The notes under the pieces: model-generated
Databases searched by the model: none
What the model was told of the DNA's origin: nothing
What the model saw: only the letters and a program-made list of their open reading frames with translations
In this document: in pieces, positions 34,709 through 44,970 of the stretch
Position numbering within the stretch: position 1 is the first letter of the stretch
Layout of the letters: each line of letters starts with the position of its first letter
Assembly: GCA_029891345.1 (NCBI GenBank)
Contig: CM057005.1
Location: 67,403,760-67,467,759, forward strand
DNA: 64,000 nucleotides
Direction: 5' to 3'
Origin: Dryococelus australis
Lineage: Eukaryota; Arthropoda; Insecta; Phasmatodea; Phasmatidae
Translations under genes and position numbers: made by a program

Positions 34709-35187
34709 TAGGGGAAAGTCGCCGAAATCGTACCACCGCTGGTTTTCTATAAAGCAGGACTAGCGGAGCACTCTCACGGTGAATACTTGAACTACTAGAT
34801 GTATTGAGCAATCCCTGAAAATATCTAGTCAGTGTAAGCACGTGTTGCGTTTTTACTACAGTTATATTGTTTGAGTGTTTGCTGATGTTTTTCTACTCCA
34901 TATGCAAGATAATACAGCACTTCAAGGTAAGTGTTACTGGATTGCATGCAGTTATCATTGTGGTGCAAGTAATATTGAACGTAACGTCTTGTCGCTTTGT
35001 AGTGAGGCACCTGTTTTAGGTTAGAAATGACGTAAAGAGTGAAGTTGTACGCAGTTGCCTAAATCGTACCACGGGTACGAATTCGGATATCATATTATTT
35101 GAAGCTCGATATTTTCAATTTAATTGCACCAATTAAATAAATTTAAAATAAACACCAATAACACACGTGTTAATTGTGTATTATAGG
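34709..35187 (+). mobile_element. Putative 5' terminal region of a pogo-type element
   Basis: It begins GGGGAAAGTCGCCGAAATCG, immediately after MITE B copy 2. The motif AAATCGTACCAC occurs at about 34734 and again at about 35065, as a subterminal direct repeat would. The psq-type frame follows at 35188. I infer this is the 5' end and UTR of the transposon. No matching 3' terminus was found, so the boundary is tentative. Confidence 0.4.
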
Positions 35188-35388
35188 ATGGCGAAAAGGA
35201 AATATGGCGCCTGGAGTGAATCAGACATGGAAAGGCCTCTGGCAGCGTGCAGAAATGGGGACATGGGGTTCAACGAGTGCTGCCGCCAGTACGACATTCC
35301 AAAACCAACGCTAAAGCGCCACTTGGACTGTAAAGACGTAATTGCTAAAGACAATACGAAGGCGCTTGGACGGACCTTGCCTCTTGTA
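35188..35388 (+). pseudogene. Truncated pogo/Tigger-type transposase, psq helix-turn-helix N-terminus
   Basis: The start at 35188 (MAKRKYGAW) is chosen because the pattern of this family begins there. The upstream in-frame ATG at 35167 adds seven unrelated residues. About 66 residues follow the psq/CENP-B-type helix-turn-helix of pogo-group transposases and of jerky-like domesticated proteins: basic start, acidic SESDMERPLAACRNG helix, MGFNECCRQYDIPK, the recognition helix PTLKRHL, and a GRTLPL linker. The domain binds DNA, usually the element's own ends. The DDE catalytic domain is missing. Coding similarity stops exactly at a 21-bp perfect fold-back, after which the frame runs on to 35523 in unrelated sequence. 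The fragment is therefore non-functional as a transposase. The family is recognised from pattern memory, not from a search. Confidence 0.75.
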
Positions 35389-35409
35389 GAGGCAAGGTCC
35401 GTCCAAGCG
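35363..35409. repeat. Perfect 21-bp fold-back hairpin at the transposase break
   Basis: Bases 35363-35383 are exactly reverse-complemented at 35389-35409 around the 5-nt loop TTGTA. The left arm is native coding sequence of the psq fragment (residues ALGRTLPL). The right arm is its inverted copy and marks where homology ends. A perfect arm implies a recent event or an artefact. Confidence 0.95.
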
Positions 35410-35423
35410 TCCGTCCGTCCGCC

Positions 35424-35447
35424 TGTAACCGTGAATGGATTATATCT
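35424..35447. repeat. Isolated MITE B right terminus
   Basis: GTAACCGTGAATGGATTATA recurs here, 727 bp after the same terminus of MITE B copy 2 (34688-34707), with no B body before it. The psq fragment therefore lies between two identical B ends. Confidence 0.6.
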
Positions 35448-35729
35448 GCTAGCAGTTGCAAAAAGTCAAGAACATGTTTATACTTTATCAATACGTTTCT
35501 GTCTCTTTGCAAGCAGGGAATAACGCACAGTAAAAATTAGTTACGAAAATATTAAACATCTAGTAAATTGTAAATTTTCTGTAGCCAAACACTTCAAATA
35601 GTACCTCTGAAAATGAAATTACGACGCAAGAAAGACAAATTTTGCATAATATGTGAAGCAGGGCCTTAAGCCCCTATTCCATTCTCGAACTTTATTCCGC
35701 CAACATAGCGTTTCGAATGAACTTACGTA

Positions 35730-36148
35730 TAGGCTATTCGCGGTAAAATGAGCACTTTCGAAAGCCTTGCCTGAGATATACTCGTACGCACGTTGTGTAT
35801 TCCTCTGCCTTATGTAAGATTAACATTGCCAAGGGTTTATTACTTTATTCATGCGTCGGTCAAGTAAAACTGTGAAATATTAGAAAAGTAATTATTTAAA
35901 AAATCTGCTAATTTTTACACTTAGATTGAATTTAAAAAATAATACGAAAGAAATTATTTAAGTTATTACAAATTACTACCTAACACTTTTTATTCAACGT
36001 TAAGATAAGGAACTATTTTCCATCAATCGTTACCAACTTGACTGGGCGCATGTCTCTCAGAGCGCCCGTTAAAATATATGCAGGCAAGGGCAGTTACTTT
36101 TTTTCTAAGGTTAATTACAAAAGTGCTCACTTTATCGTGAACAGCCTT
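35730..36148. mobile_element. MITE A copy 9 (419 bp)
   Basis: TA (35728-35729), then TAGGCTATTCGCGGTAAAAT; the right end is CTTTATCGTGAACAGCCTT, then TG. The long-form interior is complete. Confidence 0.9.
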
Positions 36149-36486
36149 TGAAGAAAGTTAGAAGATCGTGACGTCATCAAAATGTCATTGGCGCCGGTAT
36201 ATTCGTCTGAAAAAATTGGATGGCTTCATTTTGCATCAAACGTATTTTATTTATAAAATTTATTAGACGTTTTAAAGTCTCAATCAATTAAAATCATGCA
36301 CAACAAAAACTCTTATTTCAGACCTCACACAACTTAGAAGCTGCAAGCAATAAGGTTTCGGGGGAAACAAATTTATATAAAAGCTACGTGGGAGGTTCTG
36401 TGTCGCAGACTGACATGTTCCCATGAGTCAAGTTGGCACATAAGAGTAAGACCTACCATAATATAAACATATGTATTTATGTATCC

Positions 36487-37210
36487 AACTATTTGAAAGT
36501 TTCACTTTTTGAAACAAACATTTGAAAATCCACACCATTAATGACGTGTTTCGTTTTTTTTTTTTTTATGTATCATGTATCACAAGCGTTTTATACTCGT
36601 GTTTACATAAAAGTGCTTAATTTTTGGTTAAATAGAACTTAACATATATTTAATATGGATAGAGATAGGAAAAATTCGCGAGTTCAATGACCTGTAGGTT
36701 AAACTCCGCAGTCATGTGTATACTCGAGCGCCAGATGTTCGTTCATTGGCTGCTGCTCCAGAGAGTAGCCAGTGTTACTTTACACCTGACAGTATGGCAC
36801 TCACTACTTGTTTCCTTGCAAGTCTGCTATTGGCTAAGAGTCGTCCAGGGAGTGTCTAATAAAACTGCGATCCAATTGCAAAGACAACTTCAGTGTACAC
36901 GTGTTCGACATTTATCTTGTCCTGAAATGAACTCGCGAAATGTTCCTGTCCCTAGATATGAATTTATATATATTTTTTTTTTTTTCATTGATAACTAATA
37001 TAAAACAGTAATCAAATAGTTGTGTTAGTAACGCTGGTAAGAAATAGTTCTTTTGCACAATATTATTACACGGAAAGCGCATGAATGCGGTGAGCTGAGT
37101 CCTCTGGTGTAATTTTCTCAGCTTTGAATGATATGAAACGGAGTAATATACTGGAAGTAAAACTTTAGCAGGGCTTCAGATTGGTTGGAAGTAACAGTGA
37201 ATGGAGTATA
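36487..37210. mobile_element. MITE B copy 3, split by MITE C
   Basis: The left portion has AACTATTTGAAAGTTTCACT and GAAACAAACATTTGAAAATC. The right portion has GTAACAGTGAATGGAGTATA. The C element at 36661-36954 interrupts it. Excluding that insert, the length is about 430 bp, as in copy 2. Confidence 0.8.
36661..36954. mobile_element. MITE C copy 2, nested in MITE B
   Basis: The termini AGAGATAGGAAAAATTCGCG and CTCGCGAAATGTTCCTGTCC form an inverted repeat. Flanking AATATGGAT (36652-36660) and GATATGAAT (36955-36963) match at 7 of 9 positions, consistent with a decayed 9-bp duplication. The body matches 32564-32845. Confidence 0.8.
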
Positions 37211-37343
37211 GGTCTGAAAGGGTAAAGTGAGGGGAAGGACTGGGCGAGGATATGTACACCCCTGTTGCCAGCAGTAATGAGCACACTTGGCCGGCCGCTA
37301 ATGAACAGTGGGTGGCGGCCTTGGCCTTGACCTTGCATCAGTA

Positions 37344-37344
<1 letters not shown>

Positions 37345-37389
<45 letters not shown>

Positions 37390-37408
37390 GCACGCACGCA
37401 CACACACA
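37345..37408. repeat. (CA)n microsatellite
   Basis: CA repeats with a short CG-containing interruption. Frames of repeated His/Thr or Cys/Val across it are spurious. Confidence 0.95.
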
Positions 37409-37787
37409 CGTGGTCGAGAGCCAGCCCTCCCGCTTGAGGCTGACTACCGCCATCTAAGAGAATATAGATGGATACAGATAAATAGATGTGTGTGTGTGTA
37501 TACAGGATTTTCGGAAATTTAAACTCGCAAACTATGGTAGTTGATTTCTTATGAAAAATAAAATGTAAAATATATACGACACCACATACCAATACGGAAT
37601 GTTGAAGGGGGATACGAGTCTCTAAAAATTGGGTTTCGAAAACTTATTTTCACCTACAAAATCCGCAGCGGAAAGGTGACTCGTGATCCCCATGTTGCAG
37701 GGACACATGCGTAAAGCCTGGTTTACATGTACGCCGATCACGCCGAACAGACAGAGCGAAAAACTGGAACAGCCAATCAGGAGCCGG

Positions 37788-37822
37788 CCTCGGTTTCCGC
37801 GCGAGTCGCGCAGAAACCGAGG
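37788..37822. repeat. 35-bp GC-rich hairpin
   Basis: CCTCGGTTTC pairs exactly with GAAACCGAGG, with GCGCGA and TCGCGC adding to the stem. It lies in a GC-rich insert just before the truncated MITE B at 37835. It is possibly the end of a small palindromic element. Confidence 0.7.
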
Positions 37823-37834
37823 CTGGTGTGTTGG

Positions 37835-38026
37835 CAAGACTGCCCAGTGAGAAATAGTTCTTATACAAGATACTGGCACTGAGTGCGCACGAATTCGGCA
37901 CGTTGTCCTTTGGCGTAATTTTCTGTACTTCGTTACGCTCAGTTCATTCGAGGCGGAGGAATAATCTGGAAGTAGAACTATAGCAGAACTTCAGAAAAGG
38001 TCGAAGTAACCGCGAATGGATTATAA
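37835..38026. mobile_element. MITE B copy 4, left-truncated
   Basis: It holds the right half of B only: GAGTGCGCACGAATTCGGCA, GAGGCGGAGGAATAATCTGG, ACTTCAGAAAAGGTCGAAGT, and the terminus CGCGAATGGATTATA. Confidence 0.8.
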
Positions 38027-38193
38027 CCGCCCTCAAACGTATGCACAATAACCACGGCCTCGGAGGTTCGCAGACAATCGTCCATTTCATATAAGTGGTC
38101 TCAAATGTGACAGTTCTAGGAAAGTAGTGCCAATGGCATCTGGGTGGTTATGTATCCATTCGCCACAGCTGAACTGTCATTGAAGGTGACTGT

Positions 38194-38268
38194 TTGCAAA
38201 CAAACACCATGTGACTGCCAGTATTTGTAAACAAACACCACGTGACTGCCAGTATTTGTAAACAAACC
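38194..38268. repeat. 31-bp tandem repeat, about 2.4 units
   Basis: Units start at 38194, 38225 and 38256 and share TTGYAAACAAACACCAYGTG, then ACTGCCAGTAT. It lies inside the TIR-bounded region. Confidence 0.85.
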
Positions 38269-39185
38269 GGATGTGCCTCCTCCCAAATGACTTTTAGAAG
38301 CTGTGAAGGGCTGTTCAAACAGTTGCAGGTTCGCAAAAATCCCATTTTTTTTAGTCTATGAATATTTTATGTAAATGACTAGCAGCCCATGTAACAAGTC
38401 TATAAATTGATAATTTTTTTACCTTGCAAGAAATTTGTAACCAGGATGTGCACGAAAATTAAATTGTATTTTGACTGTCAAATTAATAAAATATATTTTA
38501 CTGTTTTTGAATACACTCAAAATATATTAATGACAACTAAGCTTGTCACACTTACCAGAGGAAAGTTCTTGTAAACATAAAAAATTTAGCATGGTTTCCA
38601 CAAACACCAAATACCAAGATCCCAGCCCTCCCCCCCCTTCCCAAGGCATGCACAAATACCGAAATACCGCGCCACCCCACCCACACTACAGTATACATTC
38701 TTACATACAGACTATGCCTACTATTGCATTAAAAGTACATAATTCAGCTTTGTGATATGATATGAAAACAAACTCTGTATAGCCTGATACTTTTATGGTG
38801 GTTATAATTCTTAGGATGTTAGTATGTAGAAAAAAATATTTAAGCAAATGTTACTTAATTACAGTAATTTCAATAACTCTCATTTAGTAACTCAAATTAT
38901 TTTGTACGTAGACCTGCAATACTTAACATTTTATAACTTTTCTCAAATACCTACATGTTCAGATTGTCATGCTGCAAATAAGATTTTTTTTTTTCTGACT
39001 AACTCAGTGTTGATATTTACACTGAAGTTCAGTCGCACAACTTCCCTCCTCAAAATTGTGAATACAGCCCTAGGCTTGTTCTCGGGTACCTAATGAAGAA
39101 CTTTATTTCAGTTCAGAGATGTTACAAAGCGCTCTAGAGATGCAGATGTGACCTACAGAAACAATATATCAAACGAACATGTTAC

Positions 39186-39310
39186 TTACACACTGAAAAG
39201 ATGCTCCACCTCCCCAAGATTGAAGACATCATAAGGCTCATTTTCCTTAGCGATAAATTTTGGAATGTCGCAGTTCCCGCTGATGCACGAGACACTTCTT
39301 TATGATGTTG
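39186..39310 (-). pseudogene. Possible coding remnant on the minus strand
   Basis: Read on the minus strand, one short open frame gives ISGNCDIPKFIAKENEPYDV followed by FNLGEVEHLFSV. This is low in unusual residues and looks like real protein. It runs into GTGTAAGT, a good splice-donor-like sequence. The frame is only about 37 codons, and the upstream part contains stops, with an alternative frame open there (STQRRCSNIIKKCLVHQREL). I do not recognise the family. It may be a decayed exon of the transposon bounded by the 27-bp repeats, or chance. Confidence 0.3.
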
Positions 39311-39906
39311 GAGCACCTTCGTTGGGTGCTTAAATTGGAAGAATTTTGTTTGATAAGTATGTTGTAATTTACTTGACATCAAAAAGTTGTCTTTCCAATG
39401 TAAATCCTGTTTATGTGAATTATTCTTCCGTTATTCTTACAATATTCTTAACAATGTATGTTAAAAACATATGAGCGCTTTTAATTTGCAAACCAAAAAT
39501 GCTCAAAACGTTTATGAAGGACTCCAACGTTGAAACCTACATGCCATTAAGTTACTTTCAAATACAGCATTTAAAAACAGGAAAAACCTTTATTTTTATT
39601 TGCTAACAAGTATCCCTGCGTAACAAGCTTGACAAATTCTATAAACGTTCTAACAAAATACAAGTGATACAACTTACAAGTTTGTATGGCCAGTAAGCTT
39701 TGCATTTTGATACCCTCCAGGACCAGAGTGTTAGAGTTTCAATCAATAATAACACAGATAAATGTTCATAGCAATGAAATGCGGGCCCAATTAGGGTATC
39801 ATCTTTATTTTATTTTGAGGGAAAAAGAAAAAAGTGAGTAGATTTGGGGGGGGGGGGTTTAGTTTATCGTCTTTCATGATACAGGATAATTTTGATGTTC
39901 TTACGA

Positions 39907-40402
39907 TGCCGGAATCACATAGCCCCTGCGTGCACGACACGACGGCCAACAGCCAATGAAATACTACATAGATTTTCGTAAGTCCAACCGATTCTGTCGT
40001 CCGACAAGCAATTTTGGATTAGAAATTATAGCTATTTTTCGTCGTGTCGTGCGGCACAACACAAGAATGTACAACATTGCAAAATGAAATTGTATTGCAA
40101 GCTTTCTCTACAATGATAAATACGCAGCTTTGAAAACTACCGTACCTAACTCTTAAAAATAATAATTTTACTTTTGTATGCATTAGAGATACTAATTTGT
40201 CACCATTATGTATTACAAATTTCCCTCTTGTTCGCCGCCTTTAAGACTAACGTAGCCTATCAACGCCTTCTAAATAGTTAGGTTTAATGCCAAGAGCGTG
40301 GTGTCGGTCGTGCTGTAAATTCAAGTAGTCACATTGAAATGTGTCGTGGTTGCGTTTTTGGTCGTTTCGTGCTGTGTTGGTCGGGGCCATGTGATTCCGG
40401 CA
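39907..40402. mobile_element. Harbinger-like MITE N, copy 1
   Basis: The termini TGCCGGAATCACATAGCCCC and GGGGCCATGTGATTCCGGCA are inverted repeats. The flanks CGA and TGA do not match cleanly. The interior word CGTCGTGTCGTGCGGCAC and others match copy 2 in opposite orientation. Confidence 0.8.
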
Positions 40403-41569
40403 TGAGTGTGTGGCATTTTGAGTTGCATATTGTTTTGATGGAGCAATGGAAAATTTTGCTCGTATGGAAATAACATTTAAATTATTTAACTTCAAAAATT
40501 ATAACTCTAATTAAAATTCAAAACGCGATACATACGTCGCTATTCGTATTCGTATAGATGCAGCAATATATATACGCACACACTTTGACCGAAGTTAACC
40601 TTACACTCGAATTTACGATGTAGACAAACAAACATTGTTCACTCACTACAAAAGTGTGGAAAGTGCGGTTTTTTTTCAGGCCACGCGTATTTCAATCATT
40701 ATATTAATGGTTTACAGATACATTTACTTAACACGCAAAACTTACTGTTTGGAATATTTGCAACCTCTTGAACACGTGTTTTTCTATGGCAATCCTGGCG
40801 AGTGTACTTCACTAAAATCACGTTTTTTCGTCACGAGCATTAAATTATTTATTTGCAAATTAATTCAGTAAAATCAACACTGTGCACGTTTCCTGATACA
40901 AACAAACTCAAACTTATATACGGAAATTATATTCGTGCCACTTCATTGTGGAAGGCGGTTAGGAAAATGGCGGAACGAGCAGTTTTAACGACGTACCGAT
41001 TAATATTACATTTCACTCAACAAAACGCACAACGGTACCTAAAACCAACTATGTTTGGAGAAAGCGAATAAAAAATAATTTACCACCGATTAAATATTCC
41101 GACAACACCAATAAGATATTCGTATAATAAACACGATGAGAAAAAAAGCACACGGTACACAAGGGCCTTCACCGGGCTGGAAACTGGAAACAAACATGGA
41201 TAGCCATTGGCTGTAAACGTTTACTGTTCGTATGTGTATACATACTCTGTCATAAATGGCGAACATGTTTCTTAAAGTCTCGTTATAAATAGCCAAGAAA
41301 ATTTAATATTGCTTTAGAAACATAATTGAAACCATAAATGTTGTAAGTATAATTAAGATTTTAAATTACAACTTTGAGTTCCGAGTACTATTTTCTTCCA
41401 AAGACATCATCAAAATAGCCAACCTAACGACACGGATCCCGCAGCAGTTCATCAGCTGATACAATACTGTAAGAGCGAGAGCATTTAGTGTTTACAGAGC
41501 GTGTAGGTTGGTCACGTCTGTCAATTTGAGACCACTTATATGAAATGGACTAATATCAATTTTGTATTT

Positions 41570-41653
41570 GGCGGAAGGATACGTTAATGGACAAATAAGT
41601 GGTGCCTCAGCAGGGCTTTGGAAAGTGCTCAGTTAAACGCGAACAGCCTATTA
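41570..41653. mobile_element. MITE A fragment (right end)
   Basis: CAGCAGGGCTTTGGAAAGTG and AGTTAAACGCGAACAGCCTA are a diverged right terminus of family A. The rest is absent. Confidence 0.55.
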
Positions 41654-41800
41654 GAGGAGTGGAGGGGAAAAATCGTTTGAAAAAAAAAACCGCTGCCGCA
41701 ACCAGCTGTCTGTGATCGAAACCACTACCACCCGGATGCGAGGCTGGCATGCAACCGCATAACAAAACACGCTCGGTTATCGCAGCCTAGACAGAAGTTA

Positions 41801-42346
41801 TGCCGGAATCACATAGCCCCAACGAACACAGCACAAAACAACAAAAACCGCATCCATGACCATTTTAAATGTGACTGCTCGAATTTACAGCCCAACAGTT
41901 TACTGACGCCACGCGACGAGTAGAATTCTTCAGATCCGTTTAGAAGGCGCTGATTAACTACGCTAGTTTCAAAGGCGGTCGGCAGACGGGAAATTTGGAA
42001 TACATGATAGTGACGAAGTTTTACAGCTTATGCATACAAAGGTAGAATTATAATTTTAACAGTTCAATACAATAATTTTTATAATTTGTTTCCTTTTAGG
42101 CTACGTATTTCCCATTGTAGGGAAAGCTTATCATACAATTTCATTTTGCAAAGTTGTACACAGTGCGTCGTGTCGCACGGCACGACGAAGAATATAAATA
42201 ATTTCTAACCCAAATTTTCTGGTTGGGCGACAGAACTGTCGGGCGTGCGTCATATCTATCTTGCATTTCATTGGTTGTTTCGTTTTAAGTGTCGTGTCGT
42301 GTCGTGCTTGCAGGGTCGTGCTGGTCGGGGCTATCTGATTCCGGCA
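41801..42346. mobile_element. Harbinger-like MITE N, copy 2, TTA target duplication
   Basis: TGCCGGAATCACATAGCCCC at the left and GGGGCTATCTGATTCCGGCA at the right are inverted, with TTA on both sides (41798-41800 and 42347-42349). A 3-bp TTA/TAA duplication is typical of PIF/Harbinger insertion. It is oriented opposite to copy 1. Confidence 0.85.
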
Positions 42347-42411
42347 TTAAACGTGTAGAACGACGTACGTGAAGCCCTCACGACAGCCCCGACACGTCGA
42401 AAAATTTATGA

Positions 42412-43215
42412 AGCCCCATTCACGGTTATTTCCAACTTTTCCGAAGCCCTCTTAAAGTTCTATTTCCAGGATATTCCTCCGCATCATCCTAACAAAGCTT
42501 AACAACGTCCAGAAAATTACACGAAAGAGACAACACACTACATTCGTGCGCACTCGGTTTGATAATATTTTTAATGTGAAATATTTCTTACTAAAGGCTG
42601 TTAACGATAGAAAAAAAAGTCACTGCGCCTATTATATTTTAACTGGCGCACTGAGTGACATTCACCCAGTAAAGTTGGTAACGATGGATGGACAGTGGTT
42701 CCATATCTTAACGTCCAATAAAAAGTGTTATGTAACCCTTTGTGATAACTTTAATTATTTCTTTCACTTTCCGTTTTTTTTATGCAGCGAAGTGTAAAAA
42801 TGAGCACATTTTTAAATATTGACGTTCCTAAAAATTTTACAGTTTCACTTTACTAGCGCATGAATAAAGTGACGAGGCCCACGGCAATGTTCATTTGACA
42901 TTAAGCGGAAGAATACACAACATGCATACAAATAGATCTTAACAGGGCTTTCAAAAGTGCTAATTTTACAGTGAACAGCCTATATATTCATTACCAGCAC
43001 ACTCCTATACTCTCTTTTTTATTCACATTAATTATAAACGAATTATCATAAATGATTAATAAAATATAAGTAAAGGTTCAATTTAACAAAAAGTAAATAA
43101 GTTTTTTTTTTAATACAAGTATAAAACTCTTACGATGTAAGACATACAAACACTGCAAACATTGAGTGATTTTTCAAAAGTTTGATTTAAAACGTGCGAA
43201 GATAATACGAGTAGA
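42412..43215. mobile_element. MITE B copy 5, split by MITE A copy 10
   Basis: The left end has CCCCATTCACGGTTATTTCC and AGGATATTCCTCCGCATCAT. The right end has GATTTTTCAAAAGTTTGATT, close to the GATTTCTCAAAGGTTTGACT of copy 1. Excluding the insert at 42594-42982, about 415 bp remain. Confidence 0.8.
42594..42982. mobile_element. MITE A copy 10, nested in MITE B
   Basis: TA (42592-42593), then AAGGCTGTTAACGATAGAAA; the right end is TTTTACAGTGAACAGCCTA, then TA (42983-42984). The clean TA duplication in B sequence proves that A inserted into B. Confidence 0.9.
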
Positions 43216-43720
43216 CTAGTATAATAGAAAGCAAGATCGGCTCGACGAATTTGCAGTCCCGACACCACAACAGAAATGGACTCTGTTTCTACTTCCCATC
43301 GTGTTGGACTCGTCGGAGTGAAGAAATAATGCCAATGCAATATTACAAAAGAATATTTTGAGCGAATTGTAATAATTTTCCTACGGAAGTAAATAATAAA
43401 GAAACTAACTTGGCGCCAAAATCACCTTTCGGTTTGTTTCTAACGCATTCAAACATGCAATCAAAAGCAACGACATACTTTCACTTTACCGCGATTTCTA
43501 CCCGTTCATATTGAATGTGCATGAGTGGCTCGAGTTTTAAGATTTTAAAACAGCCGCGTACAACACTTGTTGGGTAGATATTGTCGGGGTATTGCGAATA
43601 CTGAATAATGCATCATATGAAGTTTCGTCGTGCTTAGGGTGTAGTGCTGTTGTGTGGTGTTATTGTGACTTCACATTGAGAGAAAAAAAAATTGTTCGTA
43701 AAGGGCCAGCTATATATTTT

Positions 43721-43958
43721 AAGGCTGTTCACGGTAAAGTCAGCACTTTTTAAGGCCCTCCCAACAGGCATTGACCACTAATAAATATATTTTTTGTAGC
43801 TTCGGGCATTAAAATTTGAGGCTGGAGAAATGTATACCCTGTGTTTAATGGTCACATTGCAAAGTTTATATTAAAAAGCAGCAGGAAGATGGAAATTTTG
43901 ATGAAAGGAAAAATATAGAAGGGCCTTAAAGAGTGCTCACTTTACCAAGAACATCCTA
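43721..43958. mobile_element. MITE A copy 11 (short form, 238 bp)
   Basis: The left end is AAGGCTGTTCACGGTAAAGT after TT. The right end is CACTTTACCAAGAACATCCTA before TA. The sub-terminal AAGGCCCTCCC and GGGCCTTAAA match the short subfamily. Confidence 0.85.
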
Positions 43959-43964
43959 TAGCTG

Positions 43965-44680
43965 CTCTACCAAATATAGCCTATTGTTGAGCAAACAAAA
44001 TTTGAAAAGCAACCAAATTACTTTTTGTTCGTCTAACAAAATATATGTTTGAATAAACAAGATCTCTGTGTTGGACCAAATAAATTAGATTGCCAGCTAA
44101 ATATTTTGTTGAATCAACTGTATGTATTCGTTTGGCCAATCATTTGACTGCCTTCGTTCGAAAATAAAGCTCGTGAGTTTGTTTGTATTGTTTTTTGACG
44201 ATTATGATAGTAACCGTGTTTGTTAGTACATTTATTGATGCTTAACAATTGTATAAACACATTAATAAAACAATGCAACAAGAAATTTATGAGTAAATCT
44301 GTAAAACTAGAAATATTTGTTTGCACACGCTGCTCAATATTTGCAGTATATCTACTTGAAAGCTTTCCGGCGTCATCACTTGTCATATTAGCCGTGGTTA
44401 CGAAGGCGTAGCGTGCGGACCTAGGTGATCTAGGTTCGGAACTCTGTCGAACTTGTAAATATTTTTGTTTATATTGGCCCAAACTGTTTAATGTACGTGT
44501 ATGCAAACAAATATTTAGTTTTACAGACCAAATCGTACAGTTTGGGGCAACCAAATGAGAGCACAACAAAATAATTTGGTTGCAGCAACGAAATATTTCA
44601 CTGTCCCTATACATACAAATAATTTGGTTGCACCAAACAAATCTTGTTTGATTCAACAAAACCTTTTTCTCAGTGGCATT
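43965..44680. repeat. Motif-rich block J (TTTGGTTG / CAACCAAAT)
   Basis: The motifs AACAAAAT, AACCAAAT, TTTGGTTG, TTTTGTTG and their complements occur about every 20-30 bp at both ends of the block, in both orientations. The motifs thin out in the middle (44150-44480), where a tRNA-B-box-like TCTAGGTTCGGAACTC lies near 44428. A long minus-strand frame (44114-44806, 230 codons) runs through the motifs and has no domain. It is possibly a TIR element with multiple internal binding-site-like repeats. Confidence 0.6.
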
Positions 44681-44754
44681 AAAATACGAACACACTGTTA
44701 TGTAAATATATACTAGTGGACATGAGCGTGGGAACAATTTTTGGTTACGAGGCC

Positions 44755-44770
44755 GGGGGGGGGGGGGGGG
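44755..44770. repeat. G homopolymer run
   Basis: Sixteen G in a row. Similar runs lie at about 10936-10947 and 39847-39857. Confidence 0.95.
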
Positions 44771-44970
44771 ACAAAGTCTTGTAGATAACTCGGCACCCCT
44801 CCTCAAAATTTTGTTTTGAGATCAATTACGGCTGTATTTACACATGCGCACACGTTGTTTCCTATTCGCATATTTTGACACAAAAATACTTATACCAGTA
44901 TAAACATTATTATTTGATATTGTTATTGATCTAAACTTTCAGTAACTACACGTAAAGTATGAATTTTTAA

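Larger units (their letters stand above)
38080..41550. mobile_element. 3.47-kb region with perfect 27-bp terminal inverted repeats (P-element-like?)
   Basis: GTCCATTTCATATAAGTGGT (first 20 of 27 bases, 38080-38106) is exactly reverse-complemented at 41524-41550. The central ATAAGTGGTCTC resembles the ATAAGGTGGTC block of P-element termini, but I rely on memory for that. No 8-bp duplication is visible. Inside are a Harbinger-like MITE (39907-40402), a 31-bp tandem repeat and short minus-strand frames. This could be a decayed autonomous transposon. The superfamily is uncertain. Confidence 0.5.

Noticed and set aside
40635..40871. THAP-type zinc finger on the minus strand of the TIR-bounded region
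   Set aside because: A few Cys and His are present, but not in the C2CH spacing. Not supportable.
40970..41070. Start codon in a good context (AAAATGGCGGAACGAGC) suggesting a first exon
   Set aside because: The frame closes after 34 codons and no donor site or domain supports it.
44395..44450. tRNA-like sequence inside block J
   Set aside because: Only a B-box-like TCTAGGTTCGGAACTC is visible, with no convincing A box or stems.
44114..44806. Longest open frame (230 codons, minus)
   Set aside because: It runs through the motif-rich block J and a G homopolymer, with no domain or codon pattern of a real protein.
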